From: Physcomitrium patens | Taxonomy: Eukaryota; Streptophyta; Bryopsida; Funariales; Funariaceae | Assembly: GCF_000002425.4 (NCBI RefSeq) | Contig: NC_037270.1 | Coordinates: 12,462,698 to 12,526,697 of the forward strand | Direction: 5' to 3' | Length of the DNA: 64,000 nucleotides | Shown: positions 33,298 through 43,597 of the stretch, one piece after another | Layout: each line of letters starts with the position of its first letter | Numbering within the stretch: the stretch's first letter is position 1 | Notes under the pieces: generated by a model | The model's database searches: none | What the model saw: the letters and a program-made list of their open reading frames with translations, nothing else | What the model was told of the DNA's origin: nothing | Position numbers and translations under genes: made by a program

Positions 33298-36200
33298 TCA
33301 TCGAATTGATTTAGGTTTATCGGGATGTCGTTGATGAAACTCTTGTACCTTTTGTGGCGCATTCGCAAGATTTTCAGCTGGCTCCCACGTTCGCTCATTA
33401 ATGTCATAGCCGCACCAATGAACAAGATATTCTAACTTTCTCCACCTTCGCCGTGAATCCAATACCTTTTCAACCTCGTATTCTTCGTGGTTCTCGATTT
33501 CAATATTAGGTGGCGGACATTGCACTCTTCCAGGAAAAGATGACTCTCGATAAGGTTCCAACAGAGAAACATGAAAGACTGATTGTACCTTCATAGAAGC
33601 CGGTAACTCCAGCCGGTATGCCACTGGATTAATTTGCTTCTGGATGATAAATGGTCCCAATCTGCAATAGTCCAACTTATCACATAGTCGCTTGGTCTTA
33701 ATATTTCGTCGAAGAAGCCAGGCTTTGTCTCCAACTTTGAAAGTAGGTGATGGATTCTGAAATCTATCTGCAGACGTCTTATAGGATTCTTGAGCGGATT
33801 GTAATTGAAGCTTCAACATAGTTTGAAGCTCTGATAGTTGCTTCGCAAATCCTTCAGCTGCTGGATTGTTATTTGTTGACGGACTCAATAAATCAAGCTT
33901 CGGATGATACCCATAGTTGGAAAAGAATGGTGTTTGTTGAGTCGATGCATGGAGGGTGTTGTTATATGCAAACTCGGCTAGTGGTAGATATGCAGTCCAA
34001 TCGTCTTGCTGATAGTTGATGCTGCATCGTAAGTACTGCTCCAAGACTTGGTTCACCCGTTTCGTTTGGCCATCAATTTGAGGAGGAAAAGCTGAAGAAA
34101 GCTTGATATCCACCTTCAATATCCCAAAAAGAGATCTCCAAAACTTTGACACGAACTGGGTACCTCGATCTGATATGATATCATCTGGTAGTCCATGATA
34201 TCGATACATATTATCGAGAAAGAGTCTTGCTGTGACTTCACTGGACGATGTCTTTTTACAAAGAACAAAGTGTGCCATCTTCGTAAGCCGATCTACCACG
34301 ACAAAGATGCTGTCAAATGAGTTTGATGATGGCAAGTCCATGATAAAGTCTATAGAAATTGAAGACCATGGTGGACGTCGAATTGGCAATGGCTGTAGAA
34401 GTCCATAAGGGCGATGCCGAGGATTCTTAGATCTTGAACAGATGTCACAAGAGAGGACAAAATCTTTCACATCCTTCCACATTTGGGGCCACCAAAAATC
34501 TCGAGAAATAAGCTCCAAGGTCTTATTGAATCCAAAATGTCCCGCAGCTGGAAAATCATGGCGAGATTGAAGAACTCGGAGTCGTGCTAGTCCTTTTGGA
34601 ATGTACAATTGCTCTTCAAAGTATAAAAGATCTCCCTCCACCTTGAACTTGTCGTCATTGGTACGTTGCTTGATATCAATGGCTACTGAATCTTTAATGG
34701 TCATAGCACGTACCTGATTTAGGAAGTCAGCATCAAATGATACAATAGTAGCACAAAGTTGAAATCTCTCTGGCTTCAATAACGTTGTACATTGTTGATC
34801 AAACGCTGCTTCTCCAGCCTTTGGTGCAAGATACGATCTCCTTGATAAAGCATCAGATAGTCTTTGCTGCCTTCCAGGTCGATAAGTGATAACAAAATCG
34901 AATCTAGATAGCAACATATTCCATCGAGCTTGACGCCGATTTAAAACTCGAGCCGTCATGAAATACTCCAAATTCTTGTGATCCATATATACGGTTACTA
35001 GATGTGCAACTCCTTCAGGAAAGTGACGCCATTCTTTGAAAGAATCCACTATAGCAAGAAGTTCCTTATCGTGGATCTCATAATTGATTTCAGCAGCAGA
35101 GAACTTCTGAGAATAGAATGCAACTGGATGGAGCTTCTTATCTTCACTCATTTGTGAAAGCACAGCTCCCAAAGCAAAATCTGAAGGATCAGTTTCTAAA
35201 TAGAAGGCCTTTGTAAAGTCTGGATGTATCAAAATTGGAGCTGTAGTAAACGCTGTCTTCAAATCTTGAAACGCCTTCTCTCCCAAAGATCCCCATTCCA
35301 ACTTATCCTTCCATGTTAATCGAGTGAGAGGAGCAGCAACTTGAGAATAATTCTTGATGAAGATCCGATAGAAGTTAGCAAAACCAAGAAAGCATTGTAC
35401 GTCTCTAACCGTCTTCAGAACCTCCCAAGACGTGATTGCTTCTACTTTCTTGGGGTCCATCTTCAAACCTTCTGTAGTCGCAATGAACCCCAAAAATTCC
35501 ATCTCCGTCTGGTGAAATAAACACTTTTCTAATTTGGCATATAGTCCTTGCTTGCGTAGTTTCTCCAAGACCAAACGAACATGCTCCTCATGCTCTTCCT
35601 CATTTTTAGAAAATATTAGAATATCGTCCAAGTAGATGACTACAAAATCATCGAGGTATTCTCGAAAGATGTCATTCATCATATGTTGGAAAACCGCTGG
35701 AGCATTGGTAAGACCAAAAAGCATGACATTAGATTCGAAATGACCATACCTTGTACGGAATGTTGTCTTCCACTCATCTCCTTCCTTGATTCGTACGAGA
35801 TTATAAGCTCCCCTTAGATCAATTTTTGTAAAGATCTTTGCATGTCCAAGTTGTTCTAAGAGACTAGAAATCAAGGGTAATGGGTAACGATTTTTCTTTG
35901 TTACCTTGTTGAGGCCTCGATAGTCCACACACATCCGTAATGATCCATCTTTCTTCTTCACAAATAAGATGGGTGCTCCAGCTGATGATTTTGAATGATG
36001 AATGAAGTTCTTGGCTATATTCTCGTAGATGTACTTTCGTAACTCTGCCAACTCCGTTTGCGATAGATTGTAGATTGGGCCAAAAAGTGGTTGTGCTCCT
36101 TCTTGCAAGTCTATGGCACAATCATATGGTCGGTGTTCCGGTAGTATGTCGGCGTTCTTCTTTTGAAACACGTCTTCAAAATCTTTATATTGCTTCGGTA

Positions 36201-36822
36201 TACTTGCTGTTGAGATCTTCTCCTCGGTAGTTTGAGCCGCATAAATGACAAATGGAGTGCCTTCCTTAGATGATCTTATAAACGCTCTTGTTCCAATGAA
36301 TAAGGATTTCTTTTTTCGAGGTTTTTTACTAGGTTTTTTCTTGGGTGGTTTTGTGGAAAAAGTCATCTTCCGCAACCTCCAATCTATCAATGGATTATAT
36401 TTTTCCAACCAAGAAAGACCAAGAATAATAGGATTTGATGGGGTTCTAATAATATTAAAAATAATATGACTACTATGGTCTTTAAACGTTACTTCTATAG
36501 GTTTTGATTCATGGGTGATGCTACCAGACAATAAAGGTCGCCCATCTATGACCTCAACATGAACAGGTTTTGATTTTTGTACTAAAGGGATCTTATGACG
36601 CTTTGCAAATTCTTCGTTTAAAAAACAAGCAGATGCTCCTGAGTCTAGTAGTGCTAAGGTTCTCAGTTTTTGAGGGCCGATAAATAGAGGGATTGTAAAA
36701 CAAAGTGCAGGTTGGGCAGGAAGAAAGGAACCTGATTGTTGTTGGGATATTTCATTGTCGAGCCACACGGTTCCTACTATGGCTGGGCATCCTCGTTTTC
36801 CTGAACAAATACTCCCCTAGTC
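33298..36822 (-). CDS. pol: Ty3 chromovirus pol polyprotein (PR-RT-RH-IN-chromodomain)
   Basis: Open for about 1170 codons after an upstream TAG near 36820; no ATG marks its start, as expected for a pol frame reached from gag. Numbering from the GTG at 36768: aspartic protease with LLDSGA (Asp 42), RT with YLDD at about 378, RNase H with FYLETDPSDFALGAVLSQ, integrase HHCC zinc finger (H near DFPAAGH, then CDICSRSKN), and the DDE core with SIDFIMDLP and ISDRGTQF. The third catalytic residue, Glu in the family motif, is Lys here (GQTKRVNQ, codon 34060-34062). The chromodomain at the C-terminus reads LEYLVHWCGYDINERTWEP. Reverse transcription looks possible; integration by its own enzyme does not. 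Confidence 0.92.
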
Positions 36823-37476
36823 TTGACTATGCCTCGATTTTGCTTTTTGGGGCAGTTTCCGACTTGGTGGCCTTCTCCACCATAATACAAGCATAAATTT
36901 TCCTCCATACGTCACTTTTTTTCTTCTATAGTAAGAGATTTGATACGTATCGCATCAATTTGTATGTCTTCCACCTCTGAATGCGAATTCACACGGCTTG
37001 CCGACATAGTTGGAGCATGGCGAATTGTATGTTGTCTTGAGCGTTGGTCTTGGCGACGTTGAAATAGGCGATTATCGCACTTCACAGCTTGGCTAATGGC
37101 TTCATTGAGCATTCGTGGATCAGGAAGAGTTAACAGCAAATCCTTCACGTCATCTCTTAAATCCCAATAGAATTGACTCATCAACACTTCTTCATCCCAA
37201 TTGATGTCGCATACTAATTGCCTGAAATCCGAAGCATAGACTGATGTAGAACGCATCCCTTGTCATAGCGACCGGATCTTTGTTGTAGCCCATCAAACCT
37301 TATCGTGTTCACCAAATGCTTCCGCAAATGCTTCCAAAAAGGTTTCGAAGTTGTTTAATATGGATGATCGTTTCTCAAACAAAAGAGCGAACCATGATAG
37401 AGCTTGTCCCGTAAGTAAGGTTCCAACAAGCCCAACACGTGACTCCTCCGTTGGATATCGTTCGGGCTGTAAAACT
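36784..37476 (-). pseudogene. gag: gag, C-terminal part (young chromovirus)
   Basis: Read on the minus strand from the nested junction, the frame runs VLQPERYPTEESRVGLVG, then the retrotransposon gag core, to a zinc knuckle near 36880 and a stop (TAG TAG) near 36785. A stop occurs near 37257-37259 in some readings of the frame but the protein similarity passes through it. The knuckle reads CLYYGGEGHQVGNC: the second cysteine is tyrosine. The gag frame overlaps pol by about 35 bases in the -1 relation. Confidence 0.75.
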
Positions 37477-37479
37477 ATT

Positions 37480-39432
37480 ACATCTATTGGGTTAGGGGAT
37501 AATGATAAGATTGTTGAGATTCATTCGAGAGAGGTTTATACCATACTTGAATCCTTTCAAGTACAAGAAGTCACAGTAGAGACGAGATATAAAACGGCAG
37601 ATAAGAAGGTAAAGCCTGTTGCCAGACCATTATCAGAGGATTCTAAAGAACAAATGGGAGAAGCATCAAAAGAAGCAAGTTTAAGAGATCCAATGAGTAT
37701 TGGACATCAGTTTACTGAAGAGACTTTTGAAGAATTGAAGATTGGTTCTGATGGTTCTTTATTGCTGGAGGAAATTACTTGCTTCAAAAAGATGTTGGCT
37801 AAACAAGGTAGATCGTTTGCCTTCGAATTTCATGAAATTGGGTGTGTGGATCCAAATATTATAACACCTATGGTTATCTTGACTGTACCGCATGTACCTT
37901 GGAATCTAAGACCGATTCCAGTACCGAGGGCACATTTATCTAAATTGGTGGAACTATTAAAAGAAAATATAAAGATGAAAATATTGGAACCTTCATTTGC
38001 GCCGTATTCTAGTCGATGGTTTACGGTACCTAAGAAGAAAGGGTCACTACGGTTTATTCAAGATATGCAATCGGTGAATGCAGTAACTGTCAGGAATGCA
38101 AGAATTAGACCTATTGTGGATGAATTTGCTGAGGCGTTTGCTGGAAGGGCGATCTATTCAATGGGTGATTTGTATTCAGGTTATGATCATTTTCAACTTG
38201 CCGAAGGAAGTAGAGATATGACAACGATGAGGACACCGCTTAGATTGGTTAGAATGTGCACTCTTCCTCAAGGCGCGACCAACTCAGTTGCGCATATGAT
38301 GAATGGGATGAATAAGGTATTGAGAGATTTTATTCTGGAAAAGACTATGCCTTTTCTGGATAATGTTCTTATAAAAGGGTGCAGAGAAGGAGACAAGGAT
38401 GAAACTTTAGATACGAGGGGATGTCGCCAATATGTTGTTGATCATATACAAGATTGTGAAAAGATTTTAACTCGGCTTGGAGAAGTTCATCTTACATTAT
38501 CGGGTATGAAGTCCGTATTTGGAGTGCGAGAGGTTGTAATTGTTGGACATTTATGCGGATCTTACGGAAGAAAACCAGATCCGACTAAAGTTGATGCAAT
38601 TAGAAGGATGAAAGAGGATTGTGGTTCTTTAACAGAGGTTCGCAGGTTTTTGGGTGCATGTGTATTTTATCGAATCTGGATCCCTCATTTTGCTCACATA
38701 GCGGATCCATTATATGAACTGTTACGTAAGGGTTAGCGATTTGAATGGAAAGAAAGGCATATTCAGGTAATGCAAAGATTGAAGAAATTATTGATGTCAC
38801 CTCCAATATTGAGGAAGGTTGATTATAAGTGCAATAGACCAGTGATTCTTACTGTAGACGCTAGTCCAATTGCCGTTGGATGGGCTGTGGGTCAAGATGA
38901 TTCAAATGGGAGTAGATTTGCAGTTCGATTTGGGGCTAAAGTTTTAAGTATTCGTCAGCGTGCATATTCGCAAGTCAAAAGAGAACTTTGGGGAGTCGTT
39001 TCAGCTATGAAAGCTGAAAAGGACTATTTGATTGGGGCAGTAGTAGTAATTGAAACAGATTGCTTGCCATTGCTTAGAATGATTATTAACTGTTCAACGC
39101 CAGATATTGTAATGTTGAGATGGATTGCTTATATTAAGTCACTAAATCCAGAATTTAAGCATATCACTGGGAAAGATAATTTAGTAGCAGACATGCTATC
39201 TCGAGCAAGATACGAGAGGGAGAACAAAATGGTTGAAGACATTGATGATGTCGGATTGAAATTCTATTCAATATCAAATCTCAACAGAGAAGACAAGCTA
39301 TTTCTTGAAGAATCTTATGAAGGAGAATTATTGGATATTGGTCATTATTTGAATACCTTGTCTAAACAGGGGAATTGGTGTATAGAAAAATTCAAACAAA
39401 TAAGAAAAAAAGCATATGGATTTTTACTTTGA
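37480..39432 (+). pseudogene. pol: nested element pol: protease end?, RT and RNase H, with nonsense codon
   Basis: One frame from about 37480 to 39432 broken only by a TAG at 38734-38736. RT blocks: PYSSRWFTVPKKKGSLRFIQ (about 38000) and the active site region at 38353, where the usual second aspartate of the FLDD-type site is Asn (FLDNVLIKG). The connection domain has GRKPDPTKVDAI. RNase H follows with LTVDASPIAVGWAVGQ (about 38850). The similarity type GCREGDKDETLD is unlike the neighbouring chromoviruses. Similar enzymes occur in some fungal and early-plant Ty3 elements as far as I recall, which is weak evidence. Catalytically dead by inspection. Confidence 0.8.
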
Positions 39433-40707
39433 GATGGATTCTTATGGAAGAGACCGAAGAAAGGAATTGGGATGCCACAACGAGTGATAGGCAAAAGGGA
39501 AGAAAAACTAAAATTATTAAAGGAGTTTCATGATAGTTTATGGGCAGGGCATAGAGGAATCTGGGCTACTTTTGCTAAACTCAAGGAACGATATTGGTGG
39601 AAAAATATGTATCAAGATGTGCTCTCATTTGTAGAGTCATGTAAAATCTGTCAATCGTATTCTAATATCCGACATCGAGATGGTCTTCATCCTACGTATC
39701 CTCTGGCTATTCATTTTAAATGGGTTGTTGATTTGGTTATTATGCCGGTTGGGTTATGGCAAATGAGATATTTGATTTTAGCTCGTGAAGATTTATCAAA
39801 TCAAGTAGAAGGAAGAGCATTGAGGATAAAATCTACAGAGGGAATTTGTAGGTTTTTGCTTGAAGATGTCATTTGCCGTTACGGGTGCGTAGGAAAAATC
39901 ACTGCAGATCATGGAGAATTAAATGCACAAGAAGCTCGTAAGTTCTTTGAAAGATGTGGAGTTAAACTATCACTGACTACTGCTTATAATCCGGAAGGGA
40001 ATGCAAAAAGCGATCGCTGTCACCCGCCGATTGTGAAAGCATTGGTTAAAGCTTATAATGGGAAAGTTAAAGAGTGGCCACGGCTTTTGTCATTTGCATT
40101 ATGGGCTGATCGAACAACACATAGTTCGGTGACAGGATATATGCCAATAGAACTTATGACAGGTCAAAAACCAATTATGCCGATTGAAGAAAAGGTACTT
40201 ACTTGGAGTATGCTACCATGGGAAGATGGATTGACAAGAGAAGAACTTCTGGCTATTAGGATTCGACAATTGGAGCAAAGAATGGAAGATGTCCAGATAG
40301 CATTGGGAAGGTTAAAAAGAGCACGGTTACAAAACAAGGCGCGATTCGATAAGCAACATCGATTGAGATCAAAAGCAGTCGAGGAAGGTGACTCGGTACT
40401 TGTTTATGACAATAGTCTGGATAATCAACATAGTACTTTGCGGAAATTTTCAAAACGTTGGTTTGGACCATATGTGGTAACAACTGTTCATGATAATGCG
40501 ACTTACTCATTACGGGAGTTAGATGGTATAAAATTGAAAATACCAATTGCAGGGAAGCGAGTAAAAATATTTAAACGAAGACACGCAAAGATGAATATGG
40601 AAGACCTTAATGAAGGTATAGAGATTCCGCAGCAAGAAGATGAAAGTGATATGGATAATGAAGGTGACGAAGACGAACTGGACAAAGACGTAGAGAATAT
40701 ATTCTAA
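39433..40707 (+). pseudogene. nested element integrase
   Basis: Continues in the same frame after a TGA at 39430-39432. The HHCC zinc finger reads FHDSLWAGHRG and CKICQSYS. The core has VVDLVIMP and ADHGELNA; at the third catalytic position the sequence has Asp where Glu is expected (NAKSDRCHPPIVKAL). The C-terminal domain ends in an acidic tail (QEDESDMDNEGDEDELDKD) rather than a chromodomain. The stop at 40705-40707 is 62 bp from the LTR. Confidence 0.85.
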
Positions 40708-41029
40708 ATCAAACAGCAATTGGGTAAATTGGTGCATACCGGAGAATGCACAGGTTCAGAGGGGGTGGATGTCGTGTTGTAACACGAGTATACAATGAAA
40801 ATAAAAAGAAAGGGGAATTTTATTAATATTCAGTTACCTCGAATATTGGGAGCAACGACCAACTCCTGTACAAATACTGAGTGGCCAGGTTCAGTCACCC
40901 CGTTACAGTCAGCCGGGGCATACTGAAATGCTCCATTCAATTCCAATAACAGGAGTCAGTAAGAAGAGAAGGACCAATTCACACGATGGGTTCGAAGAGC
41001 CAATTGGATCCAATTTTGAGAATCCAATC

Positions 41030-41310
41030 CGGGTCCTCTTACCCAATATGAGACCTGAATTGGCCGGGCAACCCAATGCAGACCCAATTACGGGAACATC
41101 CAGGTTACTACTAGACTCTTATCCAATATGAGACCTGAATTGGCCGGTCAACCCAATGCAATCTAATTACGGGAAATCCAGGTCTTACTAAGAGTCTTAG
41201 CCAATCTGACATGAGGACCAATTTGATCCAATTATGCGAACATGCAGGTTACTACGGACATCTTTCCCAATATGGGACCTGAATTGATCGGGCGACTCAA
41301 TGTGGACCCG
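41030..41310 (+). repeat. about 85-bp degenerate tandem repeats in the nested LTR
   Basis: Three to four units, each with CCAATATGAGACCTGAATTG, CAACCCAATG and ACGGGAACATCCAGGTTACT. The same unit type occurs reversed in the solo LTR at about 56530-56720. Confidence 0.75.
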
Positions 41311-41557
41311 AGTACAGGGTTTTGATTTTGTTTCAGGCTGTCCTGTTCTCTGTGCCGTTTTAGGGAACGTTGTTTGCGGTAAATGGATCTCTTAAAGGTA
41401 AAAACGGAGGAGAAGGCCTTGATGACGTGAACCTATTTTCGATCTAAGCTCTGACAGCGGGAGCCAATTTCAGATCGAAGACAGAAGATTGAAGGAATTC
41501 AAGAGGATAAGGTTAGGGGAAGAATAAGTTTGAAGGAGAATCAGGGGAAAAGGGGGG

Positions 41558-41992
41558 TTTTCAAGTTTTTGCAAGGTTACTAGTTCGGTTTCATTGGAGG
41601 TTTTTGAAGATCAGGAGGGGTTTTCAAGTTTTTGCAAGGTTACTAGTTCGGTTTCATTGGAGGTTTTTGAAGATCAGGGGAGTTTTCAAGTTTTTGCAAG
41701 GTTACTAGTTCGGTTTCATTGGAGGTTTTTGAAGATCAGGGAGGTTTTCAAGTTTTTGCAAGGTTACTAGTTCAGTTTCATTGGAGGTTTTTGAAGATCA
41801 GGAGGGGTTTTCAAGTTTTTGCAAGGTTACTAGTTCGGTTTCATTGGAGGTTTTTGAAGATCAGGGGGATTTTCAAGTTTTTGCAAGGTTACTAGTTCGG
41901 TTTCATTGGAGGTTTTTGAAGATCAGGAGGATTTTCAAGTTTTTACAAGGTTACTAGTTTGGTTTCATTGGAGGTTTTTGAAGATCAGGGGG
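41558..41992 (+). repeat. seven tandem 62-63 bp repeats in the nested LTR
   Basis: Units start TTTTCAAGTTTTTGCAAGG at about 41558, 41621, 41683, 41745, 41808, 41870 and 41932 and end GAAGATCAGG. They are nearly identical. The solo LTR at 55760-56972 has no such array, so it expanded recently. Confidence 0.95.
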
Positions 41993-42540
41993 GATTAGAG
42001 AGAGAAGCTTCATGCTTCAAGTCGGAGAAGGAAAGACATAGAATTTGGATTTTTCTTCTTCGTAGAGTTTTGGGAAGACTGAGGCAATCGCTGCTGAAGT
42101 CAGTATTGTAATGGTGAATCGGGATTTTTAATGAAGTGGGTTTGAATACTCTTGACTGTTTTGTGAAATCAAGTTACGTCTGTGATTGAAGGATTAAAAG
42201 GGTGTCTATAGGATTGAGTATGCGGAGTGAATGAAATTTATTGGATTAATCTAACAAGACAGTCAGTGGATACAAGATCGTAAGTACAAAGCGGTATTGA
42301 AGATTAACAGTTTGGGTTGTTCGGGGTTCTCTGTAACGTCTAGAGACCTACCGGCTGGGGCAAAAAGGACTTCGACAAGCAGTCGAAGAGCATCCGTATA
42401 GATTTATGGTACATTATTGGAGTCGTTTATATTCCAGTAGTCAAAACTGATAGATTGCTTGACTATCGACGAATCTCCATACTACCTTCTATAGCCAGAC
42501 GCCCGGCGCGTTCTCAAGCAGGAAAGCACGTAATACTACA

Positions 42541-42822
42541 ACGTGTTCCATCAAACTTATCTGGAAGGCTAACTCGAGGCTCTTTATGTTGTAGAACTAG
42601 TGGTTCTTGTGCAACCTGAGGTAAAGTTGTTTGTCCAAGTGCCGAAATTTGAGGCTGGTGTAGTTTAGATTGTGCTATCCCAGATACTCCATCATTATGA
42701 AGCCTTGCCACCACTCCTTCAATCTCTGCAGTTCTTTGTGATAACGTAGCGAGGGCATTCATAATAGCATCTAACTTAGACTCCGAACTTTCTGTCATAC
42801 TAATGTCTTGACCTCCGGCCAT
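42541..42822 (-). pseudogene. gag: gag, N-terminal part (young chromovirus)
   Basis: ATG at 42822 (complement of 42820-42822). About 94 codons can be read, ending SLPDKFDGTR at the nested LTR junction. Similar to the gag start at 25875-26163 (IPKKFDRRRSRF). Confidence 0.85.
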
Positions 42823-43102
42823 TCTAAAAGAAGGACAAAAATGACCCTATAAGAGGCAATATTGGTTTATAGGAGGGTAATCCACAACCTATAAAACGCC
42901 TTAAGAATTTCAAGAAGAGGGATAATCCACTCTCTCCAAGAAGAATAAGACTCCAATATTGTAATAGAAGAAGTATCAGTTTAGAGGAGGGTAATCCGCA
43001 ACCTCTAAAAAATGCTAGTATACCTTCAAGTAGAGGGGTAATCCACACTCTACTAAGAAAGAACTAGCTCTGATATCTCAAGTTAGTGTAGTCTAGACAA
43101 AC
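42823..43102 (-). other. leader of the young chromovirus
   Basis: Between 5' LTR and gag ATG. It contains two to three copies of an AGGAGGGTAATCCACAACCT-type word (minus strand in element sense) and the ATATCAGAGC word resembling the initiator-tRNA primer site, lying about 20 bp inside the LTR rather than immediately next to it. Confidence 0.6.
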
Positions 43103-43597
43103 TGTCACGGGCACAAAATACAGACTTGAAATCTAACAAGAAGTTCAAGAAGAAATGACAGAACTAGATTAAATAGATGAGTACAAGAACAACACCAGAA
43201 AGGTGAGCTAGAACTCCAAGAGATGTGTTGTCGAGACTGAAGAACTCTTCAGCCTCGATCCCTATATATACTCCTACTTAGGAAGCTTCTCGAACTACTT
43301 CTATTAACTAGGAAGCTTCTAGAAGGTTCCAGAGGCTTCCTTTCTAGAAGATTCTAGAAACTTCTCGAGCTACTTCTATTAACTAGGAAGCTTCTAGAAA
43401 GTTCCAGGGGATTTCTTTCTAGAAGCTTCTAGAAACTTCTCTTTTAGAAGGTTCCAGAGACTTCCTTTCTAGAAGCTTCTAGAAACTTCTCTTTAAAAGG
43501 TTCCAGAGGCTTCTCTTCTAGAAGGTTCCAGAGGCTTGTTTTCTAGAAGGTTCTAGAAACTTCTCTCTAGAAAGTTCTAAGGAATATGTCCCTAACA
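43103..43597 (-). repeat. 5' LTR of the young chromovirus
   Basis: Pairs with 32286-32780 (about 10 substitutions, no gaps). TATA box at 43263-43270. The heat-shock-element arrays are repeated, including an intact TTCTAGAAGCTTCTAGAA where the left copy has one changed module. Confidence 0.95.

Larger units (their letters stand above)
37470..42540 (+). mobile_element. nested Ty3 element, left end missing
   Basis: Plus-strand pol followed by a polypurine tract (CAGAGGGGGTGGA, just before 40770) and a complete 3' LTR (40770-42540). There is no 5' LTR, primer site or gag: pol sequence abuts host gag at about 37460-37490. The host gag lacks roughly 40-50 bp at this joint, as judged from the parallel gag at 25860-25900. 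The element differs strongly from the chromoviruses around it and has no visible chromodomain. Confidence 0.85.
40770..42540 (+). repeat. 3' LTR of the nested element, 1771 bp
   Basis: Starts TGTCGTGTTGTAACACG and ends TAATACTACA. Its reverse complement aligns with the solo LTR at 55760-56972. The excess length comes mainly from tandem repeats inside. Confidence 0.9.
32286..43597 (-). mobile_element. young Ty3 chromovirus with intact LTR pair, carrying a nested insertion
   Basis: The LTRs 32286-32780 and 43103-43597 are each 495 bp and differ at about 10 positions. The 5 bases before (32281-32285) and after (43598-43602) are both GTAGT, a target duplication. Order on the minus strand: 5' LTR, leader, gag (split), protease-RT-RNase H-integrase-chromodomain, extra ORF, polypurine tract (GGAGGGGGTGA, complement at 32781-32791) and 3' LTR. 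A primer-site-like word, ATATCAGAGC, lies on the minus strand near 43070. A second element occupies about 37470-42540. Without it the element is about 6.2 kb. Confidence 0.95.

Noticed and set aside
33045-33314. Plus-strand frame of 89 codons in the young chromovirus
   Set aside because: Antisense to the pol end and the extra ORF, which has a conserved counterpart in sense orientation.
37351-37470. First about 40 codons of the 461-codon plus-strand frame as part of the nested element
   Set aside because: The minus strand here reads host gag (PERYPTEESRVGLVG), so this start is host sequence read through by chance.
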